NCBI GenBank assembly: GCA_020726505.1
Contig: JAHLEZ010000006.1
Coordinates: 1,426,001-1,490,000 of the forward strand
Reading direction: 5' to 3'
DNA: 64,000 nt
DNA from: Leptodontidium sp. MPI-SDFR-AT-0119
Taxonomy: Eukaryota; Ascomycota; Leotiomycetes; Helotiales; Leptodontidiaceae
The notes under the pieces are model-generated. The model was not told the origin of the DNA and ran no database searches. It worked only from the letters and a program-made list of their open reading frames with translations. Within the stretch, counting starts at the first letter, position 1. Every line of letters starts with the position of its first letter. Of the stretch, positions 36,326-45,746 are shown piece by piece. Made by a program: the position numbers and the translations under genes.

Positions 36326-39300
36326 ATGCTTTCGTCAACAATCCCCTCTGCCTCGGCGGCATCCACCTTACAGCAGTCGTTGGCTCCTTCAACAGCTCTA
36401 CTTAGATCCATGGGGAGCTTACCACGACGACGTCGACCTCAGCAGCAAGTCCGAAATTTCCGACTAAGTCTATGGTCGTCGTACCTCGACCCAGCCTTCC
36501 AGAAAGAAATTCGACGCAGATATCGACGCGTGGAGAGAAATAGACATATTGAAGCATTGAATCGGAAGCTGTCATGGGATCGTCATTTTCCTATAAATGG
36601 AAATGCTGGATTGAAAGGATTCATGTGCAGCGCATGGCGGAGTCACGATTCAAGACCGGGTGGACGATGGGTGAATGTCGATGACCTCAAGACCGCCAAT
36701 GAGAAGCCAGGGAGCAACAGTGAGGACATACATGATGGGATTGACAAGAGCAGACTCGAGAGCTTTATGAACAACCGAGAGGCGCTATATGACTTCATTC
36801 GTGCGAAATCGCGTATATTTGGACCTGGGTGGACGAGCACGAGCGCAGAACCCAGTAAACCCGCGGCCAATTCAACTTCGAGTCCGAACCCAGATCCTTT
36901 GTCACACGAATTCACAACCTCCACGACATATGGGAAAGAGGGGTTCAGGAGGCGATTTCAGCAGCACGAGGAGAAGGCTGTAGAGCCGGAATATGACATC
37001 GACCCCATCACAAACCGGAGGATTCCCAAGGAGTCGGAAGACCCCACTCGGGCTGACCAAATACCAGTCAAGACTTTCAAGGGTTATCGATCCCAGTTTC
37101 ACGAGTTCGAGCCTCCCGCCTCAACGGCAGAACCCACATCACCCGAAATCCTTCACTCGCTTAAAGATCGCTTAAAGGGGTACCGAAGGGTTGGAGTTAA
37201 GCAGAATGAGAGTCCCGATCCTGTTCAAGAAGGCCTCAAATCGTATGATGAGAAGGTGGACTACGAATCCCGTCGGTTCTACGACTGTGTTGGAATAGCT
37301 GTTGATTACTCTGATCCCGTGCAGAATGGATTGAAGGATTACGATAACAAGATTTCGGATGGAAAGGCGTGCCCTGATTCAAACATCAAGATGACCAAGA
37401 ACGTCGACCCTGTTCAAGATGGACTCGCGGGCTATGATATGAAAGCTGGTTATAGGCAAGGCCGGCCAAGCGAGGAACCCAAGGAGCAGCCCGAGCAACG
37501 CGATCCAGTCAGTCAAGCTATTAAGGAGTATGAATCAAGAACCGAGCAGCCAGTAGTTGTGAGAAGCTCTGACACGAAGCCGGATCCACTTGATCCAGTC
37601 GAGCAAGCAATCCGAGAATATGAGAGTTGCGATCTGTTTAGGCAAGCGCAGAAGAAGAAACAGGCGGAGGTCTTACTGAAGGCCATTCAGGATTATGAAG
37701 CTAACTATCAACACCTCCCCACAAAGTTGACCGGTGGACGGCTGGATCCAGAAAAGATGAATCCTGTGCTTGAAGCCATTCAAGAATACGAGAACACTGC
37801 TTCAAAAGAAATTCTGAACAAGGACGGAAGTCAAGAACCGCTTGATCCTATTCTGAAGGCGTTTCGGGAGTACAGAGCTGCCACACAGCGTGGGCCGGGC
37901 GAGAGTAACTCTCAAGATGCAGCTCCCAATCAACTTGATCAGTTACTTCAATCCATCGAAGAGCACAAGTCTGCAGTCCTGCGAGGTGCAGCTGTCGAAA
38001 ACCAACCACAAAAGAAGTGTCCAGTTCAGGAAGGCCTGGAAGAATACGATGCGACAGTCAACAATTACGAAAAGCCAACGAAACCTGGAAGAAGGACTGT
38101 GAAGTCCTTGGCATTTGCCTCTACAACTTCGGCTGATACAACATTGAGAGGCATATCGGAGGATACCACAGAGGATTTGGATCTGTTGCGGACGAGTGAT
38201 GTCCGAGCAGCATCAGGAATCATCAAGAACCCAGCAAAGGAGACTGAATTGCAAAAGAATGCGAAGAGGAAGGAGCTGGAAGAGGACTTTGAAAATACAC
38301 AAAGTGCAAAATCTTCGGTTGACGAAGCTGCTGCTGCCGACAAAGTACATGCCTCACGAAAGCTCGCAGAAGACCTTCGAATTGAACATAGCGAACTTCT
38401 CAACCATGCAGCCCATGCCAGAGGACGAATCGATGCTAAGATTGCTGAAGTCGAAGCGGGTTGGAGTCCCGAGGTATCTGAAAAGAAGAAGATGACGGGC
38501 AATTTCGTTCGAGACTTTCCGGAAGAGTTCGAGGCAAAATGGACAACAGCAGAAACTGGTACTGAGGAACTCACTTCCAGACCCACAGCCGGGCAAGAAA
38601 GTGGGACAGATCCCTTGGTTGGTCTTGCGCCAGAGTCGTTCTCGAGACACCCTGGAACGCCTCGAATAGAGACTTCTCTGGACCGAACCGCTTCGCAAAA
38701 GACCGAAAGCCAGGTGGCTGGTGCACGAGATCAAGTCATCCCGGCGGCAGAGCTGGGCCAAAAACCAGTCAAGTCCAAGGAAGACCGCAGAGCTCGCAAT
38801 GAGAGGAGACTGAAGGAAAGAGATCTTGTGCGTGAAGTCCGCAGTATATACGAGGATGCATACGGTACCATCGATAGCAATCATCGGCAAGTTCCTGTGC
38901 CAGAAGCCAAACGTGCGGAGCCAGAGAGGACAGCCCCAAGTACTGGTCAAACTCTGGATCCGTTTGCGAACACACCAGAGCCAACACTGTACAGGATTCT
39001 TGCGTATGACCCTACCATGCAATCTGTCAGCACGGCTGAGACCACATCTATCGTACCTGACTCTTCGGATTCATTGACACCTGCAGAAGTTCTCCTCCGT
39101 CTTTCGAACCCATCCAAGTTCTTTCCTCACTTTGAATCTCTTCAATCTCAAGGGTACGAAATTGTGGCGGGTAGCGGCGATGTCCTCGTCTTTCGAAAGG
39201 TTCGATCAGGCGCTCCAGTTTTGCCAAAGGTTGATACCCCAGCAGAAGCTCATGAGAAGGCAGTTAGCCAGGAACGAAGGAGAGTGACGAACCCAATTGA

Positions 39301-39607
39301 TGGCATGCAAAGCACTCCGATAACCGGAGACTTCGCAAGCCCAACTGGCTTCGTCAACTATGATCTTCCTCGCGGATCGGAGGTGCCCTTCAAGTCCAAC
39401 ATCGATATGCGACGCGAAGAACCGGTGTTCAGTGGCAGACGGAATTGGGAGGATGAAGCTGAGGAGGATAGACCTAAGGCCAAAGGTAGAGGCAAGAGAT
39501 TGTTGGTGGGTGCCGCATGGGTAGCGGCTTGTTCATATGCAGTGGGTGTGGTATCCGAGTTCTTCAGGACAGGAGGTATGGATGGGAAAGGACCGCAAGG
39601 TTTCTGA
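36326..39607 (+). CDS. Large protein with tandem 30-residue DPVQ-GL-YD repeats, probably mitochondrial
   Basis: A single exon encodes 1093 residues. I recognise no named family. The first 75 residues are Ser/Arg-rich and almost free of acid (LLRSMGSLPRRRRPQQQVRN then WSSYLDPAFQKEIRRRYRR), like a mitochondrial targeting sequence. Residues 298-577 hold about ten tandem units with a 27-32 residue period, consensus DP(V/I)xx(G/A)(L/I)xxY(D/E); a weaker unit precedes them near 271. Residues about 600-870 are charged and helical. A later conserved-looking block reads LTPAEVLLRLSNPSKFFPHF then GYEIVAGSGDVLVFRKV. One hydrophobic helix near the end (LVGAAWVAACSYAVGVVSEF) would anchor the protein in a membrane. 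Together this suggests an inner-membrane or matrix protein, but targeting is inference. Confidence 0.8.
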   Translation: MLSSTIPSASAASTLQQSLAPSTALLRSMGSLPRRRRPQQQVRNFRLSLWSSYLDPAFQKEIRRRYRRVERNRHIEALNRKLSWDRHFPINGNAGLKGFMCSAWRSHDSRPGGRWVNVDDLKTANEKPGSNSEDIHDGIDKSRLESFMNNREALYDFIRAKSRIFGPGWTSTSAEPSKPAANSTSSPNPDPLSHEFTTSTTYGKEGFRRRFQQHEEKAVEPEYDIDPITNRRIPKESEDPTRADQIPVKTFKGYRSQFHEFEPPASTAEPTSPEILHSLKDRLKGYRRVGVKQNESPDPVQEGLKSYDEKVDYESRRFYDCVGIAVDYSDPVQNGLKDYDNKISDGKACPDSNIKMTKNVDPVQDGLAGYDMKAGYRQGRPSEEPKEQPEQRDPVSQAIKEYESRTEQPVVVRSSDTKPDPLDPVEQAIREYESCDLFRQAQKKKQAEVLLKAIQDYEANYQHLPTKLTGGRLDPEKMNPVLEAIQEYENTASKEILNKDGSQEPLDPILKAFREYRAATQRGPGESNSQDAAPNQLDQLLQSIEEHKSAVLRGAAVENQPQKKCPVQEGLEEYDATVNNYEKPTKPGRRTVKSLAFASTTSADTTLRGISEDTTEDLDLLRTSDVRAASGIIKNPAKETELQKNAKRKELEEDFENTQSAKSSVDEAAAADKVHASRKLAEDLRIEHSELLNHAAHARGRIDAKIAEVEAGWSPEVSEKKKMTGNFVRDFPEEFEAKWTTAETGTEELTSRPTAGQESGTDPLVGLAPESFSRHPGTPRIETSLDRTASQKTESQVAGARDQVIPAAELGQKPVKSKEDRRARNERRLKERDLVREVRSIYEDAYGTIDSNHRQVPVPEAKRAEPERTAPSTGQTLDPFANTPEPTLYRILAYDPTMQSVSTAETTSIVPDSSDSLTPAEVLLRLSNPSKFFPHFESLQSQGYEIVAGSGDVLVFRKVRSGAPVLPKVDTPAEAHEKAVSQERRRVTNPIDGMQSTPITGDFASPTGFVNYDLPRGSEVPFKSNIDMRREEPVFSGRRNWEDEAEEDRPKAKGRGKRLLVGAAWVAACSYAVGVVSEFFRTGGMDGKGPQGF
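37138..38058 (+). repeat. Coding tandem repeat (about 10-11 units of 30 codons)
   Basis: Units begin near residues 271 (weak), 298, 330, 361, 393, 423, 450, 479, 507, 537 and 565 of the protein. Examples are DPVQEGLKSYDEK, DPVQNGLKDYDNK, DPVSQAIKEYESR, DPILKAFREYRAA and CPVQEGLEEYDAT. DNA identity between units is low, so the duplication is old and the protein pattern is kept by selection. Confidence 0.8.
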
Positions 39608-40194
39608 ATGATGACGCGATGAGAGCATGTTAGCGGGCGTTTTGTCGAGGTAGGAATCAGATTGTTTACAGGAAGTTTTCGTGTGAAGGAGCATCATGCA
39701 GGTTGATTGATTGGAAGGTCTTGGATTTGGGCGTTGGAGGAGAGCCATCGTATTGTTGTTGTCCCCTTGTTCGTGCACATTGGATGTGCTGTTTCCTATC
39801 CCCTTTCTCCTCTCTATGGACATACAGACAAACATATAAACCTGAGTTAGTCAGTAGATACATCCCCCTCCAAATCAAGACTCCTCTTCACCAAATCGGG
39901 CCGTTTTCCGCCTCAAGCTTCCTTTCCTTCAAGGCCTCTCTACCTCACGGTTGTACTGAACAAGGCCCGACTGCACTTCGAAGGGGCTTAGTGCACTCTT
40001 AGCGTCTTCGCTTGTTTACTTTCTTCCTGCCTACTAACACACCTTTTCTTCTTTCGAAAATTCCATCCCTTTCATTCTTCTCTGGAGTACCACCAACCGC
40101 ATCTCCATCTCCATCTCATTTCGCACTATCTCCGCCGGGGCCGCCCTCAATCATCACATCATCTGCCTACACCATCCACTCTTCTCTCCCGTCA
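39608..40194. other. Spacer, C/T-rich toward the right
   Basis: No gene is supported. The right 250 bases are pyrimidine-rich like a fungal promoter and leader, which supports transcription starting before 40195. Confidence 0.4.
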
Positions 40195-41134
40195 ATGCGG
40201 ACGACAACATCCAAGGGCTTCTTACGCACCAGCTCGATAATGATTGTGAGTCCTCACCTTTCATTACAGATCTTCGATCTGACCCAGCCTCCTTGCCCAC
40301 TACATAATATCTTGCTCTTGATCTGCTACCATCCCATCCCTTTGATGAACACTCACTGACACACTCCACAGCTCGAACGCGCGAAAGAAATTCCAGAGGC
40401 CATTCCACGCGTTGGGAACCTGTGTTCTGCGGTGTGGCAGCTCCTGTATGTCCCCCCTCTTTTCTCCCATTTAATCGATCCCCCAACACCGTACGATACA
40501 AAGACTGACATACAGAAGAGGAGATGGCCGTATGCAAGCTGGTCGCATGGACAGATGGAATTTGGTCAATAACGCAAACAAGGTGAGGGGTGGTCAGGGG
40601 ATGGTTATAGAGGCTCTGAGCCTGCCTCCTTTGATCGCTCTGATGACCCTTCAACGACATATTCAGTCTATTGTGTTGTGTGAGTATTGCCCCTCTTATC
40701 TTTTGTCTGTTGGTTTGGGGATAGATGTACTGATTTTTTGATGTGGCAGGTGGCTATGGCGATCAACACTAGGTGAGGGGTGGTCAAGGGATGGTTTGAG
40801 GCTCTGAGCCTCCTTCTCTTGAGTGCCTCACCACCTCTACTTAACCTTGCAGTGGCTGGAGTGGCCTTGCTGCCTCAGGCGAGAGGTGGTCAGGGGGTGG
40901 TTATAGAGGCTCCGAGCCTGCCTCCCTTGACTGCCTCGATGACCCTCTGATTTCATACTAAATTTCTTTAGTTACAGTAAGTCCTCGCACTTCTCTCCAA
41001 CTTCTTTGATCCCAACCCGCGCAAACATTTGGGCGGTAATGAGCTGTGACTGACTTTGCATAGCCAGATACAGAAGAGTACCTGGAAGGGGCAGTCAGGG
41101 GAGACATACATAGAACAGAGGCGCCAAAATCAAG
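40195..41134 (+). CDS. Intron-dense small gene of unknown function (model, 3' end unresolved)
   Basis: Exons 40195-40245, 40372-40445, 40516-40582, 40667-40677, 40750-40772 and 40853-40878 keep one frame open for 84 codons, starting MRTTTSKGFLRTSSIMI and running through IPEAIPRVGNLCSAVWQLL and RMDRWNLVNNANK. After 40878 two continuations stay open: a 5-nt exon at 40972-40976 then 41064-41134, or a direct jump to 41064. The protein matches no family I know. Three of its introns are copies of one element (listed next). The short exons could equally belong to a non-coding transcript. The frame coherence across six junctions is the main argument for coding. Confidence 0.4.
40583..40666 (+). mobile_element. 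Introner-like element, copy 1 (intron, 84 nt)
   Basis: The element begins GTGAGGGGTGGTCAGGGGAT directly after an exon ending in AAG and ends in ATTCAG. Its core contains the near-palindrome AGGCTCTGAGCCT. It shares roughly 85% of its first 70 bases with copy 3. It lies in phase 0. Confidence 0.7.
40773..40852 (+). mobile_element. Introner-like element, copy 2 (intron, 80 nt)
   Basis: It begins GTGAGGGGTGGTCAAGGGAT after an exon ending in TAG and ends in TTAACCTTGCAG. It contains the perfect inverted repeat GAGGCTC-T-GAGCCTC. The 5' arm (GGTGAGG, GGTCAAGGGA) can pair with the 3' arm (TCTCTTGA, CCTCACC), giving a long hairpin. It lies in phase 1. Confidence 0.7.
40879..40971 (+). mobile_element. 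Introner-like element, copy 3 (intron, 93 nt, GC donor)
   Basis: It begins GCGAGAGGTGGTCAGGGGGT after an exon ending in CAG, so it uses a GC donor. It ends with an ACTAAAT branch-like site and TTTAG. The internal palindrome is AGGCTCCGAGCCT. It lies in phase 0. An alternative is that this element is only the 5' part of a longer intron ending at 41063. Confidence 0.65.
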
Positions 41135-41632
41135 GTGTCTATTTCCTCTGGCTGTTTCAATGAAACTTTGGACTATGATTGTGTTGTTTGCCCAAGGTCA
41201 GAACCAAGGCTAAAACTTTGGTCAAAGAGAATGTCAAAATCAAGCTCAAGGTCAGAACTGAACTCTGAGACTTTCAAGTGAGTACCCTTTCATCCAGTGT
41301 CGTGGCGTTTGCTAATCGTCCGATAGGCCGAAAGCGAATACCTGCTGTTGTCACATGCCACACACTGTTCGAAATGTTTAGAACGTCCACTACTGTCGGT
41401 TTGGAAGGATTATATGTGACTGGGTGGATGAGATGTTGAGAAAATGGAATTTTGGGAATGGAGGATGGCTTGGAATTGGAAGAAAAGAGAATAGGCGCAC
41501 GGAGTTCAGTGATGAGTTGTCATGGAATGTAGTGGAGAATTCAATGCTGTATGAATCCTCAAGGTCAGATAATCTATGGCCCAGAGCTGCATCCCTAATA
41601 TTCAATATTTCAGCCCTTCGATATTGAGCAGA
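41135..41632. other. Spacer with short internal duplications
   Basis: CAAGGTCAGAAC and CAAAATCAAG each occur twice between about 41120 and 41260, perhaps the remains of a small local duplication. No gene is supported. It may include the 3' end of the intron-dense gene. Confidence 0.35.
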
Positions 41633-42361
41633 TCACCCACCATCAGCAGCAATACAAGCCCCATTAACGGCTGAAGCATCTTCGTCAAACACAGAAACAC
41701 GCGAGTCCTTGCCAACTTCCCCAAATCAATCAAATTAGATTCAGTTCCAGGTGCCTTCTCTATCATGCCAAACCCCACTCTGTGCATGCCATTTACAACG
41801 CAGAACCAACACTAGTGTGAATCCACTCAGGCAGGATAACGTTGCACCTGATCCCCTTGTGGCGGTGATACGCAGCCGTATTCTTGGTATTCTTGGTCAG
41901 ACCGATTAGACCATGTTTGAAGGATGTGCATGCTGCTCTAGGATTACACTCTTTGTCCAAACAAGACGAGATCTATATCCACATCTCCGACTGGCTCAAG
42001 TCTATCCATGATTCCTGCATTGCTAATGACAATATCGAGGTCGCCGTATCTATTCACGGATTCGGCCATGGCGATTTGGACTACTAGTTCGGATATAATA
42101 TCGCACTCAATATCATGGATGGACGCGAGGGAAGAGAGCTCTCGAGCTGTGGCGAGGAGATCGGAATTGATGTCGAGCATTGTCACGGCGTGAGAGGATT
42201 TTAGGAATGTGTCTGCAAGTGCTTTTCTGAGGGGAATTTGTAGTCAGTTCAGTTCAGTGAATAGGTATTGTGTTACGCTGGAAGGAAAGAGACATGAAAT
42301 GGATATCACCCTAATCCTCCAACCCGCCTGTTATTAGGACTTTCTTCATTTCGGTTGACAT
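41633..42361 (-). pseudogene. Dead short-chain dehydrogenase/reductase
   Basis: The minus strand begins MSTEMKKVLITGG, the Rossmann start of an SDR, then loses one base in a GGG run so that GGLG of the NAD(P)-binding motif is out of frame. A good intron (42309-42227) leads to KALADTFLKSSHAVTMLDIN and DIVISNAGIMDRL (the NAG motif). The frame then hits a stop at about 41944, and the family text resumes as AACTSFKHGLIGLTKNT, meaning that some 60 residues including the catalytic Ser region are deleted. The YxxxK motif has become CxxxK. Further slips separate GMIEKAPGTESNLIDLGKLA and VFDEDASAVNGACIAADGG at the end. With several independent lesions, this is a true pseudogene and not a sequencing artefact. 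Confidence 0.85.
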
Positions 42362-44083
42362 GTTGATCTAGATTTGGAAATTTGGGAATGGAGAAAATTG
42401 ATGTCTTTTGCTGATATGTAAAGGAGGTGGATGGTAATAGGGAAAGATCATTGTTTTTATAGTTGCCATGTGCGAGGTAGGTCGTGGTCCTAGGTACAGC
42501 CAGACTTGCGTGCCGAAGTGTTCGATATAGGCAGATAGACGTACTTACAGGTATCAGTGGAGGTTGTGAAAAAAAAAAAAAAGTTGCGAGTCCTTCCTGT
42601 CCTATTGCGGTAATGAGCAAGTCGGTCTTGAGGAAAAGTCAGAAACTTTCGCTCCGATGGAGCATTTTTGTTGTTCGGATTTCCTGGGCAGGAGAATGGA
42701 AGTTGCCTCCGCCTCTGTTCCGTAGACCGTCTTGTATCTTCTAAAGGCTCACGGAAGTCACGAAAGACTTGACACTCTCCATACAAACTCAATCTTTTCG
42801 CTCAGCTGCTCAACCTTGACGAGAATGTAGACGAAGAAAGGGGCTCGCTTGAGGGCCGAGATCGTGCCTCCCCATTTTGGGCCAGGCGTTTCAAGTACCA
42901 CTGTCGAATCGCCGAATTTCCTCCCTTCCCCTCCTTGCACATCTTCGCATCATCACATCTTCGCCAAAGAAACCCCTCACATCATCTTAAGGCCAAGCCT
43001 TCCTTTACTGTATCGTCACAAAAGCTTGATTCAACGCCTTGGGCGACATGTCTTACCGTCGATTGAAATGCAGGCGAGCTGCATCCACAGCTCCTCCCAG
43101 CCCTTCAACTCGATCCTGATCCAATTTCTCATACCCGAAGCAAAAGTGCCTGTCCCAACACTACGCCATGTTATCATAATGTTTCAAACAGATTTGTTCG
43201 CCCGCAACATCAGACGAAGAGGGGCCCATAAACAATTTCCCCACTTGTCAAAGCTCAGGGGGCAGAGGGCCATGGTGACCCGCTTATCTTGTTCCGAAAC
43301 ATCGCTACTAGGATTTAAGTTCCCAAATATATTAATTGCGTCCAGTTCAAGCTTTTCAAAACAAGAGGCTGCATGCATCCACGCGGCTGACTTCGAGAAT
43401 CGGCATTGATGGAGACGTTAGGAAAGGAGACGATTCTTCAGCATCAGGGAAAGAACCTCGAATTCTACAGCAAATCTTCAAGTTGAGATTTTCAGATAGG
43501 AAGTTCTTACTACTAGCGACCTTCGCGTGTTCTGTTGTCCATTTGCAAAAGATGATCACCGAAGTCGAATGCTTTACAAATTTTCCTTGTTTAGTGATCG
43601 TTTTGGTCTCCACCGAGAACTATCTCCGCTCTTTCATTTACTTGGCGGCCAGAAACACGCATGCGAACATGGTTCCCTGCAGCGTGCCGCCAGGAGCCGC
43701 TGAAGATCGTTTAATCCAGACGCCTCCACGCAACTTCTCCTCGATATTGTCCAATCCAAAGCTTGAACGTCTCACAGGACCCAGAATTATCAAAATCAAG
43801 AGTTGTTGGTGGATCTCAGCTTCGATGTGGAAATAAAGCAATGCCCAGTGGCCCTATCCTCATTTCAACTTTCTGTATATATACAGAGCCTGCATCCTTC
43901 TCAAAGTTTCTCTCACCATCACATTCATTTTGAATTATCACGTTCTTTACAGTCTTTCGCGACTTCCATTCTTTTTTGCTCTTTGATATCGTCTTCATAG
44001 ATTGAAGCTAGCTGATATTCTTATCCCTCCAAACATACCACGATCACAACGCTGAGCGAAGATCCTCCGAACTTTACTTCACC
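42362..44083. other. 1.7-kb spacer, no gene seen
   Basis: It contains a 14-base poly-A run at 42569-42582. The longest open frames (42849-43409 and 43336-43836) have no domain, signal peptide or splice support. The last few hundred bases form the promoter and leader of the AA9 gene. Confidence 0.4.
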
Positions 44084-45746
44084 ATGTCATTCTCTAAGAT
44101 TTCAGCTCTTGCTGGCCTTGTTGCCCTGGCCTCAAAGGCGTCTGCACATGGAACTGCTACGGGTATCGTCGCCGACGGTGTTTAGTGAGTTGATCTCAAC
44201 CGATCTGAAACCTCTACTGACCAAGGGATAGCTACGCTGGATACAGTGCAAACTACCAGTACATGGCTACACAGCCAGTCGTTGTTGGATGGTCAACACC
44301 TGAGGACACGGATAACGGCTTCGTCAATGCATATGCTGATGCTGATATCATCTGCCACAAAGGGGCAACGAATGCTCAGACGAGCGCCACCGTCAAGGCT
44401 GGTGGAACTGTCGAGATTCAATGGACAGCCGTAAGTCATACTCAGTCTAAAGAAGTCCTTTTGCTCTCTGTACTGACTATTGTAACTTATAGTGGCCTGA
44501 GTCTCACCACGGTCCCGTTATCGACTACCTCGCCGATTGTGGCGGCGATTGCAAGACTGTTGACAAGACAAAACTCGAGTTCTTCAAGATCGATGGAGTT
44601 GGACTCAACGACGATACCACCCTTCCTGGTAACTGGGCATCAGATACCCTGATCGCCAACAACAACTCCTGGACTGTGACAATCCCATCAACCATTGCCC
44701 CAGGAAACTATGTCCTCCGTCACGAGATCATTGCCCTCCATTCAGCCGGACAAGCCAACGGAGCTCAGAACTACCCTCAATGCTTCAACTTAGAGGTTAC
44801 TGGATCTGGAACTGACTCACCAACTGGTACCCTCGGAACTGCACTTTATACCGCCACCGACCCAGGACTTCTCATTAACATCTATGCTGCCATTGCTTCA
44901 TACGTTGTTCCTGGCCCAGCTTTGTACTCTGGAGCAGTCTCAGCATCCCAAGGAGTCGTTTCTACCACTGCTGTCGCCTCATCTGCGATTGCCTCAAGTA
45001 CAGCTGCAGGTGTAATCACTTCTGCCCCAGCCAGCTCAGTCCCAACTATGGCTCCATACTCCAACAGCACCACCGCAGCTGTGAGCAGCACCAAGACCAG
45101 AAAGTCAGCATGCAAGGCTAAGACAACATCTGCTGCCGCCCTGTCCAACGCTTCTTCTCTCCCAGCAGCAGTCAATGTCGCTGACAGCACATCCATCCTC
45201 ACCACTTCCGCCGACTCCGTCACCATCCCAACCAGCCTCCCAACTTCGATCGAGTCGTACCCATCCACATCCACTCAAACCAGCTCAGGCTCTTCTGGCT
45301 CAGGCTCTTCAGGTTCAGGGTCTTCAGGTTCAGGCTCGGGAACATCATCTGGCTCTACCCCGGCCACTTCAGGGTCCTCAAGCTCCACATCCGCACCAGA
45401 AGGTACTACTCTCGGTGACCTCCTTTCCTGGATCTCCTCCTTCTACGAGAAGTACTCTGGAAAGACCTACACTGAAGCAACCGTCGCCCGCCGCCACGCT
45501 CGCGATCTTGCTGCCCGTGACATGGACAAGTTCACCCAAGCCGGGGAGTTCTCCAAGCCAACCGCTACCTATGTATCAGGCGCAGCTCACCCATCTCACT
45601 TCGCCCAACAGCACCATCCTCAAGGAACTGGAGCTGCCCATAGAACTGGCCACAGACACGGTCACGCCAAGCCCACTGGAACTTTCTCCGCCGGCGCTGC
45701 GTTTCCTACTGGGAAGGGTGCTTTCTTCAAGCACGCTGGTTTCTAA
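44084..45746 (+). CDS. AA9 lytic polysaccharide monooxygenase with long C-terminal tail
   Basis: Three exons, 44084-44184, 44232-44430 and 44493-45746, give 517 residues. The signal peptide [21 protein letters not shown] should be cut to expose His22 (HGTATG), the first ligand of the copper His-brace. His105 in WPESHHGPV is the second, and Tyr194 in AQNYPQC the axial Tyr. The catalytic domain (22 to about 248) closely follows well-studied cellulose-active AA9 enzymes, including [11 protein letters not shown]. It oxidatively cleaves cellulose outside the cell. There is no CBM1. Instead about 150 Ser/Thr/Ala-rich residues with [10 protein letters not shown] repeats lead to a second block ([20 protein letters not shown]) and a His/Gly/Pro-rich tail ([14 protein letters not shown]). 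The tail is probably disordered and O-glycosylated in part. Confidence 0.95.
45277..45341 (+). repeat. Short tandem repeat coding a Gly/Ser linker
   Basis: Units of TCAGGCTCTTC and TCAGGTTCAGG type repeat about five times, coding [17 protein letters not shown] in the AA9 linker. Such repeats vary in length between strains. Confidence 0.7.

Noticed and set aside
40583..40971. Reading the three repeats as a CRISPR-like or plain tandem array
   Set aside because: The copies are unevenly spaced, begin and end at splice signals, and the spacers form one open frame; this is a eukaryotic locus.
43336..43836. 166-residue open frame on the plus strand
   Set aside because: No signal, domain, intron support or codon bias; the opposite strand is equally open.
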